From Austropuccinia psidii (lineage: Eukaryota > Basidiomycota > Pucciniomycetes > Pucciniales > Sphaerophragmiaceae), in contig JALGQZ010000011.1 of NCBI GenBank assembly GCA_023105745.1, positions 49,276,698 through 49,340,697 of the forward strand: 64,000 nucleotides of DNA, written 5' to 3'. Position numbers and translations under genes: made by a program. Of this stretch, positions 26,044 to 37,695 are shown in pieces (positions within the stretch are counted from its first letter, which is position 1; each line of letters starts with the position of its first letter). The notes beneath the pieces were generated by a model, which saw only the letters and a list, made by a program, of their open reading frames with translations, was not told where the DNA came from and did no database searches.

Positions 26044-28351
26044 TGTAAGATGTGTCTATGAAACTGTTGATAATATTACTATTAATCAACAGTACTATGA
26101 CTGTTCTGCTGAAATATAATAATAAAAATTATTATAACCACAATTAAATGATTAAAGACTTATTTCTTTTATGTGTTCTACACTACTAGTGATTATAACA
26201 GTAAGCAGTGATTTTCTACAAGAATCAATTACAAGAACAATTTAATAATAAAAACTTCTTTTATTAAAAAAAAATTCTTTGGATATATAATTATATTTTA
26301 CAAAAATAATTATGAATATAACTCTTGATGAAAGCTATTACTAGAGAAAAACTTTAAGAATTAGGATAAATCACTCACTATTAATCCAATGAGCCTTTTA
26401 GAAGATAATAGTAGAGAGATTTGACGTAGAAGTGTGGAGTTAATGGATTGAAATTTATTTGTAACAATACTAAAGCAATATATAGTTTATATCTATGGTT
26501 TCAAGTCTTTCTAATTGATTGCTGAAAGAATAAAACACTTAAGAAAATATTTAACTAGTACTTACTTGTTGGTACTAAAGGTATAATTGAATAATGTAAT
26601 GATCTGGAAAAAAACAGCAAGAGGAAGCCTCTTTTAAGTCTAATACAGCTCACAGAGGCGTGCCATGGAACAAGCTGAAAAGCTAGTCAGTGAGAAAACA
26701 AAAAACCTTTTTGGATTTATTGATTGCATCATCTGTTGTCATGTAAGATTATCATAATTACTTAATTGAGGCTTTTACGCGACTACCAACCAATTTATGG
26801 TTAAGAATAAAAAGAGTAACAACTGTAAATCTTCTTTTATTCCGAAAGAATAACTGATTTCTCAAAGATATCAATGTTATTGGAAATTCCATCACAGAAT
26901 GTATTTTCTGTAAATTTCTAAAGATTTGGTGTTTCATGCGGAATCATCAAAAATGGACTGTAAGTAAAACTTTTGATTTTGCATATAAAAGTATAATTAT
27001 TTTTGTTTTTTATATGGATTATACATCTTGTAATGGGTCCTGGAAGTTTCAGAATTATTCATTAAGAATTGTGTTTTGAATGAATTTTTGAAGTTTTTAC
27101 CTCATTTCTACCTAGAATTGCAAATAGCACTATATGGCTGGTTGCTATGAGGTAAATCAATGGATAATAGTCCAAAGAGTGTCTTAATTACTCTTTTGGG
27201 GTTTATCAATGGAAATTCATTAAGAATTGACATGGTTACCGGAGTCTGAGCTGCTCTTTACCTCCTTGGCACATCAAAATAGCAGGTTATTTGTATTTTC
27301 TGTAAATTTTTAAAGATTCTGTGTTGCACGTGGAATGATCAAAAATGCACTGTGAGTAAAACTTTTCATTTTAAATGTAAAAGTATAATTATGTTTGGTT
27401 TTCATATGGATTATACAGCTCTAAATTGGTTCTGAAAGGTTCAGAAATATTAATTAAGAATTGTATTTTGAATGAATTTTTGAAGTTTTAACCTCTTTTC
27501 TACATAGAATTGCAAAAAGCAGTATATGGTTAGTTGCTATGAGGTAAATCAATTAATACTAGTCCAAAAAGGGTTTTAATTACTCCTTTGGGGCTTATAA
27601 ATGGAAATTCATTAAGAATTAACATGGTTACAGGAGTCTGAGTTGCTCTTTACCTCCTTGGCATGTCAAAATAGCAGGTTATTTGCTATTTTCTTATGAT
27701 TTACTGAAGTTGTGACATGGTAACCAAGGTACCAAAAGGTTTAAGTTTACTAATTGGGCCAAGATCAGCCATTTATCCACCTTTGGTGCTGTCCACGCCT
27801 CAGAGGCCCCAGAAGTTGGGTACCCTCGCTCTCTTTGATTTCTTTTGTCCCCCTTGACTATTTTTTACGTCAAAATAGAAATTAAAGCTTCAAGTGAGAT
27901 ATCCACTATGGGTGTACCAAACATGCATGTAAAAATACCATAATATTAAGTGCCACAAACATGCATAACACCATTCTTAGTGTATTAGTAACATGGGATT
28001 TCTCACATTCCCATTATTTTGGCATGAAATTGAGAAAAACAAACATTTTGATGGATGTTTTATGTGGTATTGATGATGTGGAATTGAAGTATTTTCCATA
28101 TTAAAATCTCAAAGAGTTGATTTGGAATATTCACTCTATGGAGCTACCCTAAATGAAGTTATGTGTAGAATCCAAATCTGGCCTTAAATTCATGGATTTA
28201 CTTCCTCAATAAAAAGGTATTCATCTTTTCTGAAATAAAAAATGATTAATTTTTAATATATGCATGACTTATGGGTTATGCATATTTCAGAATATATTTT
28301 TAAGGTAATTGTGGCCTATTTGGGTATGTAAAATATACCTCAAGGCTCATA
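26044..28351 (-). repeat. 3' LTR of element B
   Basis: On the minus strand it begins TATGAGCCTTGAGGTATATT directly after the polypurine tract and ends AGACACATCTTACA. It is the same family as the solo LTR 6223-8144 but 386 bp longer. The excess is a partial tandem duplication: the stretch starting near 26905 (TTTTCTGTAAATTTCTAAAG) recurs near 27296 (TTTTCTGTAAATTTTTAAAG) and runs collinearly through AAAACTTTT, GTATAATTAT and TACTCTTTTGGGG/TACTCCTTTGGGG. Confidence 0.88.
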
Positions 28352-28363
28352 TTCCCTCCCACC
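28352..28363 (-). promoter_or_regulatory. polypurine tract of element B
   Basis: GGTGGGAGGGAA on the minus strand touches the 3' LTR start, as in elements A and C. Confidence 0.6.
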
Positions 28364-28557
28364 AAGAGAATATTGTAGTACAATTTTATCAATGGTATAA
28401 GGAAGAAAAGGACCCCAAAAGGGGGTTAATATCCACTGTCCAACCACTTTACATTACTCAGATTAAATAATTCAAAGCAAATTTATAGACATATTCAGGC
28501 ATGTGGCCTTCTTTCATGTCTAAATCTTCTTAAGAGTTTATCTGAGTCAGGTATTTA

Positions 28558-29414
28558 TTATTCTGCCTGCCATTCATCTTCATGTACTGGAATTCTATAT
28601 CTGACAAGATATTCTCTTTGATTTTTACCCCTAAGTCTCCTTTCTTTAATGAACTTCTTTATCTTTTTGTCTTCAATCTGTTCCACTGGCGGTACAGTCA
28701 AAGGAGCTGGGTTCCTTAAAGGAAACGATTCTTTGTCACTTGGTTGATAAGGGTTTACCAAGCTGACTTGAAAGGTGGGGTGTTTACTTTCCAACTAACC
28801 ACTCAATTCCCCTTGAACTGCATTGGTTACATGTAAGGCAACAATAACAAAAGGTCCTACATGCGAATCTTTAAGTTTCTTTGGGCCTTTGATATTATTC
28901 AAATTAAAGGTTGAAACATGAAGTAAGTCCCCTACTTTGAAGTCTGGTACTTTGTGACTCTTGTCCCACTTCTGTTTTGCATAGTCAAAAGCGTCATGCA
29001 TACTCTGTTTTGCATGATGTTTCACTTTATCAAGCATTATCTTGAAGCTGGAAGCTGTAGTATGAATGTCAATGAAGTTCTTCCTCAGTGCGTATGCAGG
29101 AGTCTTGGATTCCATCCTTTTTCTAACATAGCAGGAGTTTGACCTGTGAAAGAATGGACTGATGTCTTGTATGCCATTTCAAATGGAGGTATCAGCGTGC
29201 ACCAGTCATGGGTAAAGCCATCTGAGTCTTTGAGTTCTAATCCATAAGCACAAATTCTCCTGTTAATATCTTCTAAAGCTTGAATCATTCTCTTTGTTGG
29301 CCCATCTGTTTGAGGGTTATTTGGTGTAGAAAATGATAACTCAGTCCCAAACAATCCATGAATATTGGTCCAAAGTGCAGATGTGAATTGGAGATCTCTG
29401 TCACTTATGATATT
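28558..29414 (-). pseudogene. element B integrase, C-terminal half
   Basis: Starting at the junction with element C the minus strand reads ISDRDLQFTSALWTN (second catalytic Asp region), PQTDGPTKRMIQ and [19 protein letters not shown], then the frame 29115-28795 ([35 protein letters not shown]). A tail 28794-28558 has a basic stretch and REYLVRYRIPVHEDEW, a shortened chromodomain pattern. The position of the third acidic catalytic residue reads PTKRM, where element C has LAERI, so the catalytic Glu is replaced by Lys. A stop at about 28797 and a frame change near 29100 break it further. Confidence 0.85.
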
Positions 29415-31214
29415 TATGAGCCTTAGAGGTATTTTCATATACCCAAAAGACCACAAATGATAAATTAAGATACAAATATAAATAAAATAAATTTATTCAT
29501 ATTATAAAAATAAAAATTGAAATATAAATACAAATTTATATTCTAAAATCAAGATTTGATTATAATGTAAAAATAAAATGACAATAAAATTTAAAATTAT
29601 GAAAACACATTTTACTTGTAAAAATTAAGTAAAAATGAATTTTTAATAAAAATTATGAAATTAAAATATTTTTGGGAAAAAGTTATATAAAATATATTAT
29701 AACTTTTTATACATGATAAACATAAAAAAACTATCACACCATTGGATTCCTCATATAAAATAAAGTGTGGTCACCTCTGGATGAAATTTCTGTAACTCAA
29801 CTCTGAATAAGCTTAAATTAAGTTTTTAGTATTTTTTGTACAAAAATATGAGAATCCTCAAAACCTTAATTTCATTCACACCACATGTGGTGTTAACCAT
29901 CAATTTTTATGTGAAAATTGGGGTGTTGTGTTTGGTTTAGAAGTTATGAGGAATTGAAGTATTTTCAATTGAAGTGTCAAAATGTGCGCGTGTATTAAGT
30001 AAGTGAACTTCAATTTACATATTAGGTATCAATTATTACAGATGTGTCATTAAAAACTCAATTTAATTACATATGTAAATTATAATTGTATTACATGATG
30101 AGGAATTAAAGAAAAAATAAATTGGAAAGATTAATTCTGGGGGGGAAAAGACACTGTAGCTCTAAGGGGGAGCTAGACCCCCAAATTCCTTGCTGACTGG
30201 CGTGAGATGTCAAAATACACAGAAGAGTTCATTACTGTTGGCCTGGAATGAGTCACAGGGTCTGTGACTCAATTGATGATGAGGTTTTGATACCAACCAG
30301 GGTAGTTTTAACTGCTGCCAAGAGGGTAAAACTACCCTTAAGTTAAAACAATGTTAGTAAAAGCAGTTTTAACTGGTTTCTACGCCTTGTAGCACATTCT
30401 GACGTGTTTTTAAGGCTCTAGACCAGGTATTGCTACAGTAATGGCTGATTTAAGAGTCTAAAATGGCTTAAACCAGCCCTTTTTTGGTCTAAGCCAGGGT
30501 TTAATAATGCCATAATTGGCTTTTCTGGTATCAGACCGTTTTTCACGACTGAAAAGAGTAAATTTTACTTTTTGAGTAAGAAAATTGATGGCTATAAAAG
30601 AATGTCTTCTTTGCCCCACTTTTCTCTTTATGTTAGAATCTTTTCCTTTTATAATTAGTTTAAACACTGTTAAACCAATCCATAAAAGATTAAAACCACT
30701 GTTTTTTAAGCATTTTGGCCCTACAACCATGTTAAAGAATCATTATAATCATTTTTTGTAACTCTTATAATCATTTTTACCCCTGAACCACCCCAAAAGT
30801 GAATTAAAGCATCTTTCATCACTGTTAGCTTTGTCACTTTGTTGCCAAATTCACTTTGGTCACTTTTGGGTGTGTTTTCTTTTTAAATATCTTTTTAAAG
30901 ACTTTGTTCTTTAATTAATTGCTTGCAGTTCTTTTCTCAATTAATTAAAATTGAAATTTCTCTTGAAGAAATTTCTTTTGTAGCCTTAAATATCTCTTGT
31001 AGAGCATTTTTGGATAAATCTTTATTGTTTGTAAAACAATAAATTTTTATTATATTATTGTTTTATACTTATAAGGTTAAAAACAATAAAATTGGTGTGT
31101 TTTCTCTTTAAAAATACTATTTTTTACTATTTCTAAATAATTTTACCTCATACAAATTTTGAGGATCAGAAAAGCACTTGATATTTTATCAAAGTTTCAT
31201 ATCCACACCTTACA
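29415..31214 (+). repeat. 5' LTR of element C
   Basis: It starts TATGAGCCTTAGAGGTATTT and ends TATCCACACCTTACA, 1800 bp; the 3' LTR starts TGTGAGCC, so the G of the first TG is changed to A here. The two LTRs are collinear with few substitutions. The main differences are about 55 bases near 29600-29655 present only here, and a short AAAATAGCAAAAAATGGCT insertion near 59473 present only in the 3' copy. Confidence 0.94.
30593..30600 (+). promoter_or_regulatory. TATA box of the element C 5' LTR
   Basis: TATAAAAG, followed about 20 bases later by a pyrimidine-rich CCCCACTTTTCTCTTT segment. The same motif is kept in the 3' LTR at 59619-59626, which suggests it is the RNA promoter. Confidence 0.5.
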
Positions 31215-31216
31215 TT

Positions 31217-31230
31217 TGGGGGCCCAGCCA
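31217..31230 (+). promoter_or_regulatory. candidate primer-binding site of element C
   Basis: TGGGGGCCCAGCCA starts two bases after the LTR end, at the same offset as TGGGGCCTGGCTG in element A. The tRNA cannot be named from sequence alone. Confidence 0.45.
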
Positions 31231-31439
31231 TAACATTTTACCTGTGGCATAATGTTTTACTGTTTTTTAATCTTTTTTCTTATATTGAATAATTTCAAAA
31301 TATATAAAAAATACTTATAATTCAAAAAAAATTCTTAAAAATAATTTCTTTTTATAATTATAAGTGAGGCTTTATTTTTTATTTCTCTTTTGAAAAACCT
31401 TTTTTTACTTAATTGGTTGGCTTATTTAGTTACTTTTAG

Positions 31440-32799
31440 TGTCTGACAATGTGGCAAGACAAGCAAATATTGAAACAGCCTCCACAGTTACTAGCATTAT
31501 TCCTGCAAGCAGTGTTATTATAACTCAGAATAACCAACAAGAGCCAATTTCTTCTGAATTGATCAACTTGGATATCAGTAATACTTTTCAGAAAGCTAAG
31601 AATTTGGCAAATAGTAAGTTTTTGATGTAAAATTACTATTTTAAACCTTTTTAATCATTAAAAATGCCTTCAACCAGATCAGGAGCAAGCTATAAGCCCT
31701 CAAGCAGCTTTCAAAAAGGTCATACACGTGATTATGGCAGAAGCCAATCAGATACAGAAGGACAAGGGTCAGTAAAAGACTTCCACAGCCATAAATTGTC
31801 CAATTCTGAAGCTGATGACACTATTTCACCTTCAAAAAGAGCTGACATTTCCACAAGAAGCCTCAGTGAACATTTACAAACCCAGCCAGAAGGCTTACAA
31901 CAATGCACTTCAGAACAAAGAGTACCAGATCCTTGCAGATCTGTGGAAGAACTGCATGAACTCATTTCTGACTGTAAGAAAATTCCTGGGTCATCCCAAC
32001 ACTTGCAAGTTACTCAATGGATGGCATCCATTGATGGAGAAGAAGAATATGATTCTTTTAACAGAAGAATGGAGGAAAAAAAACCCTCCACCACCAAAGC
32101 AAGTGCCAAGACCAGCCCCAGTGGCCATCAGCAGAAATTCCAACGTGAAAGAGCAGCCACAAGCTCAAAACAAGGGCAAAGGGAAGGCACCAGCCCCAAA
32201 GCCTTACAGCCAGGGCTACAAGATTCCAAAGATTCAGCAGGGTGCCATGGAAAATGTATTTCAGATGGCCAGAACCATGATGGAATTACAGAAGAATGAG
32301 GAAGCCAGATTAAGATTCCAGAAATGATTTCTGAAATATTTGATTCCATCCCAGAGTTGTATGAAGCTATAAATGACATGAAAGAACATCTTTTTGATAA
32401 AAATGAAACCATTTGAAACAACATTAAAACAAACAACTTGAGTCTGTGCCAAATTAATGAAACACTTATGTGTTTTGAAAAAGTTTTAAGAACAATTAAA
32501 ACTCCCAAAAATGATAATTCTTTTGGCAATAAACTAAATGAACAATCTGCCATTATTAAAGAGTTAACAGAAAAATATTCTAAATTCAATATTGATGACA
32601 TAATTGAAACAAGAATTAAACAAGCCATAAATATTATAAAGACAGATAACAAGAAATTCCTTGATGACATTTCACGTTCATTTACTGAAGTAAAGACATA
32701 TACCATTGCCTTGAAAAAGTGTTTTGATGCTTCATAAAAAGAAGTATCAAAATTATCAATGAAAATGAATCAAGTCACTGCTGATAATACAAGACAGAC
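31440..32799 (+). pseudogene. element C gag, part left of transposon D
   Basis: A first exon (about 31440-31613) would start with TG after an AG acceptor at 31438-31439. A donor GTAAGT at 31614 and acceptor CCAG at 31674-31677 would remove 64 bases. The main gag frame at 31815-32327 has LNGWHPLMEKKN, a Lys/Pro-rich stretch and KIPKIQQGAMENVFQMARTM, as in element A. After stops, 32438-32737 gives a Lys/Glu/Ile-rich coiled region. The gene is cut at 32799/32803 by transposon D and resumes at 53671. A second frame is open over 31664-32299. Confidence 0.75.
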
Positions 32800-32802
32800 A
32801 GA

Positions 32803-32848
32803 CACCGGGGCGAATCTCGTGTCAATCGTCGGCGATTGACTTCACGTC
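32803..32848 (+). repeat. left terminal inverted repeat of transposon D
   Basis: It starts CACCGGGGCGAATCTCG and matches the reverse complement of 53622-53667 at 44 of 46 positions. Inside it GTCAATCG and CGATTGAC (32821-32840) are inverted around TCGG, so the TIR can itself form a hairpin. Confidence 0.95.
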
Positions 32849-32925
32849 AAGCAAACGTCAAGCAGGATAAAAGTCGAGCTCACGTCAAGCGAAAATCAAG
32901 TGAACGTCGAGCACACGTCACACTC
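32849..32925 (+). repeat. left subterminal CGTCAAG motifs
   Basis: Copies of ACGTC(A/G)AGC or close variants occur near 32844, 32855, 32882 and 32904, with a further CACGTCAC near 32915. The right end has the inverse (TTGACGT, CTTGACG, TGACGTGACGTGAC). In CACTA elements such arrays bind transposon proteins; that role is inferred here. Confidence 0.6.
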
Positions 32926-33136
32926 TGGTCTTACACCAAATCCTGTGACATCCAATAATATTGGTTCCCCTGTGCCTTCAACTCAGATTCCTCACCGCCT
33001 GATCATCCCACAACCGTCCGATGATTGGTAAAAATTACACCAGACCCGCCTGTTTGCACACACACACATCAAAGATGTCCTTCAGCCAGTCTTGATGTAG
33101 GCGGGGGGTTTGACTTCACCAGGTCATCCATGAAGT

Positions 33137-33318
33137 GTGTGTGTGCATGCGTGGGGGCGGGTGCGTTTGCGTGTGCATTGGCGTGTGCGGGTGGGTTTGC
33201 GTGTGCATTGGCGTGTGCGGGAGCATGTGCAGGTGCGTGGGCGTGTGCATTGGCGCGTGCCGGTGGGTGTGCGTGTGCATTGGCGCGTGCGGGTGCACAT
33301 GCGGGTGTGGGTACGCAA
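33137..33318 (+). repeat. GT-rich minisatellite near the left end
   Basis: Irregular repeats of GCGTGTGCATTGGCGTGTGC with variants GCGGGTGG and GCGCGTGC. All frames of both strands stay open because of the composition (Cys/Val-rich or His/Thr-rich), so these frames are not genes. Confidence 0.8.
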
Positions 33319-33574
33319 ACGCCGATTCCGCTTCCAACATGATGATGGCGCAGTTAGAAATTTTGGATGCTGTGAAAGGTGAGTGTGTGGGTCATTTGAT
33401 CATTGGACTTGGCTTATTCACACTGTACCCAATGTCAAAATAGTAACTTCTTTGTGGCAATGTGAAATAATGGGCTTTGCTTGTCACAATGGAATGTCTC
33501 TGTCACTAAATTTTGAGGCAATTATTTCACTAGCAAAATTGCTAATGAATCTGAGAGATTTGCATTTTAGTAGA

Positions 33575-36500
33575 CTAAATATCATGAAATAACGGCTTTA
33601 TCATTACAAGCAGTCCACATGACAGAGCTTTGTTATCATACAATCCACAGTTACCTTCTATTTCTTCTTCAGATATAATCAAGTGTCCATCATCAAAACC
33701 AACAGCTTTATAAATATTCAGATGTGGCCAATCTGGTAGGAAATTCACATCAATCTTCAAAGGTTTTAAAATCAGAAAGTTATTGTTCAGTATGCTAGAT
33801 GGCTCAGAGACTTTGAAAATGCTATCAATAATACCAAATTGTCGTGAGTTGCCCCTCAGAAAACATATCACACTGTTGCTGATATTTTTGGATTCAGTTG
33901 AAAATATATTGTTCCCAATATTAATGTTTGAAACTGGAAAATACCAAGGTGAGACAATCCTTGAAGTGGGAGGACTTGTGGATTGCACGGTAGTGTCTAA
34001 GCTGATCCAATCAACTATTTCCCTTGTTGCATGAAAAGTCTGTAAGTACTCAACCAGGCAATCATAATTTTGTTGGTCATGGCGGGATGGCTTGTTATAT
34101 TTATGGTGATTGAACACGGCAGGTGGCTGTGATTCGAAAAGCTGTTTTATTTCACATGGCACAGATGGGGATTTCAGGAGAACGGAAAGGTTGGAACATC
34201 GACAGATATGTTGAAGTAAGGTTTTATCTATATCATCTATTCAGAGTTGCAAAAAGTTAGTCTTATTCAGTTCAGGTGTTTAATCAATGTGAATATATTG
34301 ATCTTATTAATTGACTTACATATCTTGTTATTTGTTGGCATCTTTGCAAATACTCCAATCAAGCGCTCATAGCCCCATGTGGCTGAGGCTTGTGCTGGGC
34401 CCCAACGTTGGAAGAGTTCGGGAATATGATCAGCAAAATGATGATTTGGTTTACTTTTCTGTTTTGGGAACAGGTGTTGATTGGAAAGGCGGAATTTTTT
34501 CCAATGTTCAGCAAATGCAGTCGCATCATCTATTGAAACAGTCCAGCTTGTGGCAATGTTGATAGCACTAATCAAATGGAATGTATTCTTGGCTAGTTCA
34601 TTTGCAAGTTCTTCTGACTGACCCATTTTTCTTTGAGTGTTGGCAGATTGGTGTGCATCTAATGACATCTGTTGACTGAGCATTAGAAATGGAATATAGA
34701 CCTTATATAAGAGAGCCCATTCAGCGGCTTTTAAGCTACCATGAGAGGGGGAACCCATTTTGCGGGGAACTCTTGTCCATGATGAGGGAATTATGGTCTC
34801 AGATATGATTTGTCGGAGATGCTCAAGAGCCTCACCCTTGATCTGGTGATCACTCAGTGCAGTGATATCCAATTCAGAGGGTATTTCAGAAGTGGGGATG
34901 TAATCGGCATCAAATGAAGGAATCTCCGCAGAACCACTAGATGGATGTTCTGTGTTAGGGGTGGGCATTGGGAAGTAGTTTTTTCGGGTGGAAGTAGTGG
35001 GGAGTGGCTCATTTATTATTTTTGCTGCGTCTCTTCTCAGGGAGCGGGCCTCTCTCAATGTGATTTTATCAAGAGAGCTGTTGGAGGTCATGGAATCTGA
35101 GTCTGAACTGTTGGTGTCATTGGATTTCCTGCGGGACCTGAAGTAAATTTTTGATTTCGCCTCTGGAATGCACAATTTGAAAGTTGCATGATCCTTCAAA
35201 ATTCCAAGTATTAAATTATGCATTATGTCAAGATTAACCATTCTGGTTGCATCCCAATACGGAAGGTCTTCCAAAATTGAATATCGCACTCCATACTCAG
35301 AGAAAATTGCTTGTCTTTGTTGTGGGGTTGCCCGAAGCCATTTGGCAATGGTTGATTTATGACTTTGGTATGAGCGCGTGTAGTGAGATTGAGGACCAAT
35401 TTCTTCAATTTGAGCTTTGTGAATGGTGCAAAAATTACAAAAGTGGTTTCCTGAATGGGAAATAAATCCAGTAAGCTTGCGCATGGCAACCACATCCGCA
35501 ATGGCTGTGAGGATGGCAACACGGATAAAGGATCCTGATGGACCTGTTGAGGTGGGTGCAAAATGGTAACCTTGCCATAGCTCTTTGAGCTCTTTGATGA
35601 GTGGCATTAATAGATAATTCAATTGAAGCGCAGTTGGCTCCTTCGGACCAGGGATGATTCCTGCAACATAGACATTCTCGGGCTTCAATCTTTCACTTGG
35701 GGGGAGATTAAGACAAATAAGCATGATAGGTCCAATGCTAGCCAACCGGGTTGACCTTCCATGTGCATTAAACCAGTCCACATATATGGAGAAGGCCAAT
35801 GCACCAGGAATGGACATGAATGGGGGGTCATGGATATTTCTAGTGCCAGTGAAGCGTCTCCAGACCAATCCATCCCAGACGTCACGTTTTGGGGAATCTT
35901 CGGGAGTTTGGGATTGTTGATGTTGATGCAGAATGTCCATAATTCCAGCCCGCTGGAGGAATCTGGCAAGCCAATTTTTGAATGGTTGATAAATGAAATG
36001 TTTTGTTGGTATAAATTTTTGCTTCATGTTGGTTGTGTTTTGGGTGTGGGGTTCAGATGAATAGATGAATTTGCCTAATGATTGTGTGCAAGGGGGATCA
36101 TGATCATTTGGGTCATTATGGCGTTGACAGTGGGGTTGGTCAGTTGTGACTGATTCAGTAAGGCCATTAAGAGAGAAACATTGAGGACAACATATATAGT
36201 TTTGAATCACTGGCTCCAATTGGAGATGTTCAAATATGGTACTCAGATCTTGAGGTATATGGAATGCAGGAGCGGGGGGACCAGCTGAGCTTGAGATACT
36301 GGACTTGATCAGCAGGTTCAGGGCGGGGTTGAGTATGCGTGAAGCCCTGCGGGGTAAATTATACCTTAATGATAGAATGGCAGATATTATCATTCCTAGG
36401 TCTTGTGGGGGAAGGGTTTGACTGCCACTATATGGTTTCTGTGCAGTTGAATTGAGACCCGCTGGAGTTGGGAAAGTGCTTTGGGTCAAACGTGAATAAT

Positions 36501-36735
36501 CAGCTGGGAAGATTTGATCCAATAGAATTTGTGGGCACCCAGATCCTGATGCAGAAGTAGGGATGTTTGGAAGAGATTTGGGTGCAATGGTTGATTTGAG
36601 CTTTTTAATGTGCTGTTTATATTGGAAAGGTGTGAAGGCAACTCCTTGCCTATCACCCTCAGGGGAAGAATGTGTTTGAGTTGAGCAGTGTTGACACATG
36701 CATATACGCATTGAGGAATATGGCCGGGTTGTCAT
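33575..36735 (-). CDS. TNP2-like transposase of transposon D
   Basis: Two exons, 36735-34320 and 34236-33575, with an 83-base intron (GTAAGT...TAG), give 1025 aa in frame. It would cut and join the TIR ends in the nucleus. The N-terminal 200 residues hold Cys pairs (CMCQHC near 12, CCPQC near 183) that may bind zinc. The RNase H-like core shows YVDWFNAHG with an Asp near 320, CLNLPPSERLKPENVYVAGI, IPGPKEP, an Asp near 414, FISHSGNHFCNFC and LPYWDATRMVNLDIMHNLILG, the landmarks of the tnp2 family in CACTA elements. The C-terminal part has FADHIPELFQRWGP..ATWGYERLIGVF and, in exon 2, DKTLLQHICR. There is no stop or frameshift, so it may be active. It lacks the extra Cys clusters and YDIACQ-like motif of KDZ transposases. 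A further unknown gene starts 960 bp away in the opposite direction. Confidence 0.9.
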
Positions 36736-37695
36736 TGTTGCAGGAATTGGGAGTACGGTTGGTTTGTGTATAAATATCTATGGTTGATGTGAAAGTGTTT
36801 AGGAGTGTTATTAATTGGAAATAAAATTCAGTGATTATTTATGAAGGGGGAGATGATTTGAGCCAGCTGAGGATTTTATCCCATTTGTAATGGAGCATGA
36901 GCTGCAGTGGATAAAGTTTAACATGTCTCATCTGGATGGCGGAATTGGTTAGGCTTTTAATTGGGTAAAATGCCATGCTGCTCAATGCTCATACATATTC
37001 TAGTTTATTTACACATTGTGATAGTGCGGGTTTGACCATTGAGGGGGTTCCATTAGTGAAGTGTTACCATTGAATTGAGGGGATTAACATTTAATCCATG
37101 TACGCTGGCACGCCATCGTACATGGTTTAAACCTTATTACAGACATAACTATATAACTCTATTACATAAGGGGTTGGAGTGCAGCTAAAGTCTTGGTATT
37201 TGGTTTGAGTACGGCGGGCTTTGAATCAGTTGGAATGTGATTTGGATTGTCTTGCCTTTCGTGAAAAGGTGATGTCTCTTTTGTGGGTAAATCCTTCATG
37301 AATATACCCCTTTACAGATGTACAATGTTGGGGAATTTCAATGCATATATTGGCAGTTTGGATAATTCACAAAATGTGACAATGGGGAGGCGGAAATGTT
37401 ACCAAATATGATTACCTATGGATGATGGGTCCCCTTTCAGATCAAGGAAATATCACATTATATGCTGGTAGGCCGTGCAGGGTGGTTTCCGACAAAAGCG
37501 GAGGAGCTCAAGAGGAGGCAGGGAGGATTCTCCTCAAAAGAGTCTTATCCGACTTCCACACAACACTTAGTTCCAACTATTCATAGAATTTCTCTATTCT
37601 AAATTTCAAAAGATTTCATCTCATATCACTCTATTTTATCATAATACTGAGGTGTTTTATCTAGTTAAAAATATTACTGTACTTTTTCGGCCCTT
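36736..37695. promoter_or_regulatory. divergent promoter region between transposase and unknown gene A
   Basis: 960 bases lie between two start codons facing away from each other. The region contains the palindrome at 37096-37125 and no open frame of note. A shared control region is inferred from the arrangement only. Confidence 0.4.
37096..37125. promoter_or_regulatory. palindrome (a), CCATGTACG arms
   Basis: CCATGTACG and CGTACATGG are inverted around 12 bases with GGCACGCC at the centre, 361 bp upstream of the transposase start. It belongs to a family of six related palindromes in transposon D (see findings). Confidence 0.7.

Noticed and set aside
33025..33342. Cys/Ala/Gly-rich and His/Thr-rich frames near the left end
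   Set aside because: They come from the GT-rich minisatellite; no start context, intron or motif supports them.
33575..36735. Classing transposon D as a KDZ element because of its TET/JBP gene
   Set aside because: The transposase has tnp2 landmarks (LNLPP, IPGPKEP, LDIMHN), no extra Cys clusters and a 3-bp duplication, which fit CMC/CACTA.
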